Part shown: positions 24,601-33,600 of the stretch, piece by piece
Layout of the letters: the number at the start of each line of letters is the position of its first letter
Position numbering within the stretch: position 1 is the stretch's first letter
Assembly (NCBI GenBank): GCA_007844125.1
Contig: CM017568.1
Location: 3,568,547-3,632,546, forward strand
DNA length: 64,000 nucleotides
Direction of reading: 5' to 3'
DNA from: Sinonovacula constricta
Lineage: Eukaryota > Mollusca > Bivalvia > Cardiida > Solecurtidae
The notes under the pieces: model-generated
What the model saw: only the letters and a program-made list of their open reading frames with translations
What the model was told of the DNA's origin: nothing
The model's database searches: none
Program-made: the position numbers and the translations under genes

Positions 24601-27600
24601 AAAGTAACATGTTTTAATATTATATTGTAAGTCACAATCATAACAAAACCGGATAAAAAAAATTACAGTAAAAACCAAAAGAGTCCCTTTGAGATTATTT
24701 AACCTCTATCCTAATACTTGATAACTACTCTTAAATGGTAAAAATGAAGTCTTCATGCACAGAAAATCTGCATACAAAAAACTCTCCTGAAATTCTTTCA
24801 GAAATGTAATAAGTACAACTTTAAATCAAATGGACTGTACCAATGAAGATAAAAAATCAACACTGTATCAAGCACTATAAAATGTGAAATTCCAAATTTT
24901 CTTTCTTTTTTTTCTTTTTCTTTTTTTTGTAAATACATTGCAGCAACCATTTATGATCATTATAGCAACGTCCAGCTTTCTGCGTGGAGGAAGACCCCAG
25001 ACACATGACTGGGTAGAACCACCGGCGCACCGCAGGTCAGCTGGAAGACCTTCTCACATTAAGTCCTTCGCCCCAAACGGGACTCGAACCCGCGCGGTGA
25101 GAGGCTAAGCAGTCAGAGGAGGCGCCCCCCATATTTTCTATACTGACATACAAATAACAGGGTATAACAAAGGAGGGGGATATGCAATGAATAGGGCCAA
25201 AAGAGGGATATTAATTATATAATTTTAACAATGAACATAAAAACATAAGTGGTGTGTTAGTCTGTACTTAGTAGCCTATCCATAGGGCAACCATAAAATG
25301 TCCTAAATATTTCATCGGTAAGGAAATAGTGTTAGAGGGCAGATGTTCCACATTTTAATGCAAGACATCACATTTAGCTAGCATGATTCTTACTGAAGAT
25401 TCAAGCACTAATACTTTATTTAGTGTTTAACTCTAAAATTATACAAAAAGAATGTGATTGAAGATGTAGACTTTATGCCTCTGATTTATACAAAACTGGT
25501 CATATAAGTCATCCAAATGCAGTCTATTGCACAGGAGTACATATGATATCTTTAGCTGCATCTTTAGTCAAGACTATTTGACCTAAAAGACTTTCTCACT
25601 CTTTTGAGAGCTACTGAAGGGCAAGGGGGTAAACCCTAATTGCAATAAGTGGATCATGATCATCAGGAGCAGAGGGATAATATAAAGTAGGTGAGATAAT
25701 ATGAGACAGTGTATTGTACATATGTTTACAAGATTTAACAAAAACAAACAAACCAATAGGAAAAAAAATTAATCGCAAAACTCTTTTCCATTAATTAAAA
25801 ATCTAGCTATCTAGTCCTATCAAATGATTGGTCCCAGCCCTAAGTAAAACAGGATGGATCATTACAACTTTTCTCATAACTTCAGTTCCTTTTCTCTGAA
25901 CAAAAAATTAGTTTTAAATTGCAATGCAGATAGCAGGCAAAATTCAATATTTTAAAAAGGTGGTTGAAATTGGCTACCTAAATCACATGAGGGTTTGAGT
26001 TCCAGTTGGTGTAAACATGTAATATATTAAGATATTCCAGTGTGAAAGTGGTCGAGTTGTAAACTTGAAACTCCTGTGACTGTGCAGTTTTTACTGTATG
26101 GGTTTGAGCTCTGGTCAGGGTGAAGAACTTCTGTCAGAAGGTCTTCCAGCTGAATTGCAATTGTATGTGCCGGTGGTTCTTCCCAGATACATGTCTCGGG
26201 TCTACCTCCACCAAAATAGCTGGACATTGCTTTACTGATCATACTATGATACATGTGTCCCTTTAGTGTATTCATAAAAATAAAATAAACCCTGATGACT
26301 TTTGATGGTTTGGTGGTTCTTTCTAAGTCACATTGATGTAACAAAAATACAAAAACAATTATTTAAAAATAAATGAAGGATTTGTTTTTGCTTCATTACT
26401 GAAAACGACAAAAAGATGGGACTTTTTTCGACAACAAAATATTTCATTTGCCCAAATGTTTACATGGTTTAAAACTCACTCTTTGTGGCTTAAGGTATAT
26501 TGAAGCTGCATTCAACCCGTTTCTTCCAGAACCAGTCATCACAGAGAAACTTTGATGGTCCGAATCTGTTTTAACACAAAACAACCATGCTTTTTAATTC
26601 AATAAGAAAATAAGTACTTATTTACCTCTACTGACACTAGACACTACGATTACGAAACAATATTCATGAGCGATATTCAACTGAAACTGCATCGACATTA
26701 ATCAGTGAATAAGCAATGACATTATTACTGATTTTATGAATAAATATGTTATTTTAATAGAAAGAATACAGCATTATAGCATTGCATTGATAAATGCACT
26801 TAGTGTACAAACAAAAAAGTTGAGAATTACCCAAAAATATTCTCTGACATAACTTCCCGCCAAAATCGAACGGTGTTGATGTAGACTTTGGCACCACATC
26901 GGCAAATTTGTCGGTTTTTACTCATGTGTGTTATACTTTAATTAACACTTAATACGTCCATTTTATACATATATTTTAGTGTTTCTTTTTAGAATAATGA
27001 TTAATAGATAAAATGAGCCTAATTTTAAGGTGGAGCACGAAGGTTTTGCATTTGAACACTTCAATGATATTTTTCACTTTTCGCCAAAATTATTTTTCCG
27101 AATTGTTTTAATGGTAAAACCCCCTTGCTCCGATGGAAGGATGTCTTACCTTTTCTCATTGGTTGATTTTTTTCATCCAGCCAATCGAAAACCTCGTTAA
27201 AAAAATGCGTAAGTGAAGGTCACAATTTGGAACCGAATTTGCGGGTAACAAAAAAAGGAAAAACGGAGTTAATTCTCTTGATGTTTCTTGCTATCTATAT
27301 TTCTACTCACATGTTTTAATTTTAACCTGATCATAGTCCATTCTTGGTAAACTTCAATGTATTCGGCGCCGTATGACCATTCAAGTGTCGGTGTGTCATA
27401 AAACTCAAAATACAAATACAGAATACAAATCTCTCCGCCAATGGCTCCCTCAGTTCTTGGCATCCTGAGGGCTGAGATAAATTACAAAACATTTGACTTA
27501 AAAAATGGTAGTGCTGTAGCTCTTTTGCCGATGCTACCCGTACAAATTGTTTATCTTGTCACAGAATAATGTTGTGATTAATATGCTCTGCTGACATGTA

Positions 27601-30600
27601 CTATGCTGGTGTTTCACCAAGATAGTCTTCAGAGGTCTTTCACTATATATAATCATGTATAATAATAGATTGGAAAAATGAAATTGTGATATTGCAGCTG
27701 GAAAAAATGAATGTTTTAAATTAAAAGGACAGAAAAAAAATATTTATCTTGTTTGTTTCAGAAGGTTGCAGTTAAAGCTGATCCATGGGCCATGCTGGAT
27801 CCTTTTGAAGAGGTTAAAGTGAAAAAGCCGCCTTCCAGAAAAGGTTTGCGTAATATTTCATGAAAGTCATAATGCATTAAAGAAGCAGCCAGTGGAGTTA
27901 CAGAAGCAAATTATAAGTATAACAATAACCAGTATTTCAGGGGATGATAGTGGCGAATAGCAGTCACACTGTTATTCTGTCCATGTATCTGCTTGTTGAT
28001 ACATACGTCCTTCAACCCATGATCATGTTTCAACCATATCTTCCATGTTATTCACAGTATTTCAAACATAACCATTTTACATGCACACACTTGAAGATGT
28101 GTCAAGCGTAACATTTATGAGTTCAATAATTAAGGTCAAGGTCATATTCATGGTCACATTTAAGGTCATTGCATTTTCTGGGGAAAGTGTGTCAATTGTA
28201 GCAACATTTTTTGTTTAGGATCATGTAAGTATTATTTACATTGTAAGGGCTTGTTAATGTGGATAAAGATGTCATGATAAACTAAACAAATAATAAGTTT
28301 ATGTATTAATTATAATCAATGCATAATCATCAAATCCAATAGAACAAAATATTGCCATCAGAGATGTCATACTGAACATAGTTCTTAATGCATAGTCATG
28401 AATATATTGTATTATAAAGCATGACTGCCCCCTTAATGCCACCAGTATAAGTATAAACCTCTTTACTATATTTGTATAAGTATCATGTCAACTGGGACCA
28501 AGTGATAAATAACCCAATAACTAACACTATGCATATTTGTCACATCTACCTTCACACTGCCAATAGAGTATTATAAAACTATATGATATTTTTATACTGA
28601 TATCATATTTTTTTCTGTTCCTAGCTAGTGTCATTAAGTTGTGTCCAGGACTTGAAGAGCAAGAAACCAATTGGGAAGAAAGGGCAAGGCAGCTTGAGCA
28701 TGTGTGCTACTTCCTTGATCGTGCCTGTAAGTTGATGCTCTAGTTGTAACCATAAATCAGATAAGTTTTTTAGGTTTATGGTTAAATATGTCTCTAAATT
28801 GTCCAACAAATGTCATATTTTGTACATGCTCTATGTTTAACATACAACTATAAAACAACAACACTTGAACATCTATTTCAACATGTATAATTATCATGCA
28901 TAAATTGCAAACTCTTTAAAAAATAAACAAAAATTGTATTTTTGATCCATTACTAAGAGGATTATTACCATATGATGTTTATTTCATAGATAACTTTCAG
29001 ACTTTTTAACAGATGAAATTTTTTACTCAGAACATAGATATATAAGGATGTACACCTGAAACGTTTAACTTTAGACTTGCAGTAAGTTGCAAATAAATAC
29101 TGTCCCTGTCATACAATTCGATGCCTGGTCCTCAGTTACTGTTCTTAACTACTCACAAGAAACCTTTGATAGATGCTTGCAAACTACACCTGTACACCAC
29201 ATCCAGACAAAGGGTGTTGTGTCTTTTTTTTATTTTCTACATGCAACTCTATAGGTTATACAGTAAATATATAAATAAAACGTTGGTCTTTAGTTTCGAC
29301 CTATTCAGAGCTGTGGTTGCTTTACATCATAGAACATAGGAAACTTACAACACTTGTTAATGCAAACCAATTTTGTCATGGTAATTCTGGTTTATTCGTA
29401 GTACTGGTAATCACATTAAGTTAATAAATAATGAGCAAATGATTTCTGTGTATTACTTAACATGTTATTATGTCACGCTATACCTTACATATGTGAATTA
29501 ATTGCAGCTGATATATGATGTCTGTTTTATATGTCACTTATAGTAGTATACTTATAACAACAGACACAACCATGTGCAGGGGCGCCATAGCAGACAGGTT
29601 CAGGGCGCTTACTTTTCAATCTTCAAATCCTCAACACGTAGGTTTAAGCCCTGTTATTACTGATGCAAAATCTTGCCTGTGGCACAGTATTCAAGCTGAC
29701 CAGCAGTTTTAACCAGATAATCTTTCTGGAGTCTTCTTCTACCAATCATCCCTTAATGTGACCATAATTGTGTTGGTGTGATTGGTATAAAAAATACAGC
29801 ATATGCGGTGGATCTTATTTTCCAGTGTATTCCAACCAATCCAAGTACCCACGTCAAAAATATAAGTGTCCCACCTACCCTGAGCTAGATACCTTATTCT
29901 GGGCTGAGTACAAGAGAAGGCGGGCCTTGGATGAGGAGGCCAAGAAGGTAGGACAAGTCTAACCATTATTATGCTATGTTAATTACTCCTGATTATAGGC
30001 CTGGCCATGACAACTGATCTGGTACTTGTTAAGCAGCCTGGTAATAGTTTCTTGTATGAACATGATGAATAGTATTACACTAACGTACATTTATATTTAA
30101 AATATTGCATCATTATTGAGCCAATAACCATCCTGTTTATGACTGAGATATTACATAGGTGATATGTTTTCCCTCATGCATTGGTTGGCTCGCTACTAGG
30201 CTCATGCATTATATGCTTTTAATTTCTCAGCCTAAAGACAATACATTATTTTGAAGGACATCATGTTCACATATAATCTAATAATAGAGGTAAATGTTTT
30301 AATCCATTACTTATTCTTGTTTAACAAAGTTTATAAAATATAAATTTGACTAACTTTATCTAAATAATTATAGTAATACCGGTAATACTATTGATTTATC
30401 ATGTTTAATTACACTTAATTAAATCATATTGTTTGTTTTTGTTACATCACAGTTATCTTTATCACAGTTAGCCCGAATGGCCATATATGGTGATGCAGAG
30501 GAAGAAGACTTAGAAAGGGCAATAGAGGAACAAGAAGAAATTGACATCTCAGAAGATGAACAAGGTGTGTTGGTTTACTTTGATATAAATGTATAAAGAT

Positions 30601-33600
30601 TATCCCGGTGAAAGAAGACCATGGCTGCACAGTTAGTTTTCTCAGCCTCCCACTCCAGGGGTTGAAATCTTGGTAAGGGCTTAAACTTGCACAAGGTGAG
30701 GTCTACGCACTGACTTGTGAGGTGCTGGTGGTACTATCTGATCTTCTGTCTATCAACAAATTCTAGCTGGATGTCACCAATATACCACAATTGTGTCCCC
30801 AATACATCCATTAAACAAACCCGTCCAGCCAAGCGAAAACAATTATGGTAAGAATGGTGGCTTCTAACTATTTATGTGGAGGATTAACTATGGTAGAATT
30901 ACCCAACTATCAAAGGTCATGATAGCTGGGTGACCTGAGGCTTGACTATGGTAGAACTACCCAACCATCACAGGTCAGGATAGCTGGGTGACCTGAGGCT
31001 TGACTATGGTAGAACTACCCAACCATCACAGGTCAGGATAGCTGGGTGACCTGAGGCTTGACTATGGTAGAACTACCCAACCATCACAGGTCAGGATAGC
31101 TGGGTGACCTGACCTATGGTAGAACTACCCAACCATCACAGGTCAGGATAGCTGGGTGACCTGACCTATGGTAGAACTACCCAACCATCACAGGTCAGGA
31201 TAGCTGGGTGACCTGACCTATGGTAGAACTACCCAACCATCACAGGTCAGGATAGCTGGGTGACCTGACCTATGGTAGAACAACCCAACCATCACAGGTC
31301 AGGATAGCTGGGTGACCTGAGGCTTGACTATGGTAGAACTATCCAACAATCACAGGTCAGGATAGCTGGGTGACCTGACCTATGGTAGAACTACCCAACC
31401 ATCACAGGTCAGGATAGCTGGGTGACCTGACCTATGGTAGAACTACCCAACCATCACAGGTCAGGATAGCTGGGTGACCTGAGGCTTGACTATGGTAGAA
31501 CTACCCAACCATCACAGGTCAGGATAGCTGGGTGACCTGAGGCTTGACTATGGTAGAACTACCCAACCATCACAGGTCAGGATAGCTGGGTGACCTGACC
31601 TATGGTAGAACTACCCAACCATCACAGGTCAGGATAGCTGGGTGACCTGCTTGCATGAAGATCAACACCATCGACTGATGGTTCTAACCTCTACTATTAA
31701 AGATTATATGTGGAAAGTAACTGTATTGCTTGGAGCTATCTGATTAGACTGTATGCTAAAGAATCTCTTTGGTATATCTTCTTATCTTTGTACATACAAT
31801 TTATGATTTTTATGTATTGAAGAAATATACTGCATTTTGGCATATATGCATCACAGAATAACAAGAAGAATAACTGTGATGTAAACACTGTGATGCAATT
31901 GGAATTTCTGCTTTGTAATAGTTGAAGCCATCACTACCAATCTAACATAGTAACATCACAAGGATTCATTCCAGCATTCATTTAGACAAGTAAAATAAAG
32001 GCTCACCATTGTATGTATGCAAAGACGGGATTCACCCTTGTGCTTTCATGTTTTTGGTATTATATGATAATGTAATCTTAATCACATGATTTTAGGTCAT
32101 AATAAAAGAGGCGGGCATTTAATTATACCTTTCTAGATGGCAGAAACTTGTTGGGTTTGTACAATTACTATACCAAACCAAATTGGTGGATATCACCTTG
32201 AATGTGGAACTCTGTTTTCAGATGCACTTGACCTGGAACCTTTAGTAGATGACAACCTGTTCATTGCAACCAACAATCCTGATGAGCCCAATTCTCTGCA
32301 TGGTAAAATACTTTTTAATGGTTAAAAAAATTCTTAACAAAAATGCATATTTTGGAAATGTATTATTTTAGGGTTATAACAAGTTTAAATGTTATGTATT
32401 AACATAGCTTGATATGTGTTAGTTATTTCAGGAATTTTTAAACATTTTGTCTATTTAAAAAAAAAGAAGTAAGAAATTAACATTCTTATTACTTCATCTG
32501 ATTATTAGGAAATATCTAGCTAGACCAGACAGCATTTGTTAGCCAAACAATTTTTAAGACTGCTGTTCCTGGCATGTACTTTGAAAACAACATTACTAAC
32601 CCCAATATTTCAGCTGCCTGGAGCATGTCTGTGAGTAACTATATATGTAGTGAGTGTTTGAGGACTAGTGGTTTAGACATTGGTCTCAGGATCAGAGGTT
32701 CCCATGTTCAAATCCAACACCAACTTTAAGATGTTAAACCTTGAGCAAGACAATTAACTGGACATTGCTCCAGGGTAATACATGAATACTGGTTCTACCA
32801 AGGAAGTGGGCAGTCATTAAGTAGGAATATATGTATAAGTTAAATTAATGGACTTTTCCACATGGAATATATACAATTGGTTTATACTAAACTAGTACAT
32901 GTATATTATTTGATGCACTAACAAATTAAAGATGTTTGCATATCTTTTGTCATGTTATGACTAGTCAAAGGAGGGCTGCACAACCATCTGTTCAATACCC
33001 ACTGTTTTGTCCATGTGTACTTAAAAGGTATGATACAGAAGTGTGGTCAAAATTGATTGCCATTATAGGTACCATGTTTCCAGTACTAACCTGTTTAAGG
33101 AAAATAGATATATACATAGGGGAAAATAAATATAATTTTATATATTTTTATACATTATATATTTTTATACATATATATCTTTCCCAGTAATTGTACCCCT
33201 CACTAAGATAACTGAAATCCATGAACTTCATTAAATGGTCATCTTATTTTTCAATTATTGTACTCTAGGGGACCTTTTAATTGAGCTTGGCTTGATAGAT
33301 ATGTTAAAGGGTAAAGACCTGCAATCCAGTCCCCGGCCCCCTCTATTAGTAAGCAAAGAAATTGGAAAAGGGACATTTGGGATTATTACATTTGGAATTG
33401 CCCTTACCAAGTTTTTGTCTTAAGCACATATCTAAAAAAGATTATAAAATGTAGGGTATAATTTAGATCATGATGTTGGGTCTTCAGCTTATTTTATTAT
33501 ATATATTTTTTTGTTCTTCTTTTCAGACCACCTTGCTTCCAGTGATGAGGAAGATTTTGAAGAAAGGTGCCTCAATAGAGTGGTAAGGCCACTATTTACT

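Noticed and set aside
30872..31655. CRISPR-like array
   Set aside because: Units are contiguous tandem copies without unique spacers, in an animal intron.
33311..33354. Longer version of the cassette exon, ending at the donor TTA|GTAAGC (33352)
   Set aside because: It would end in phase 0 and put exon 15 out of frame.
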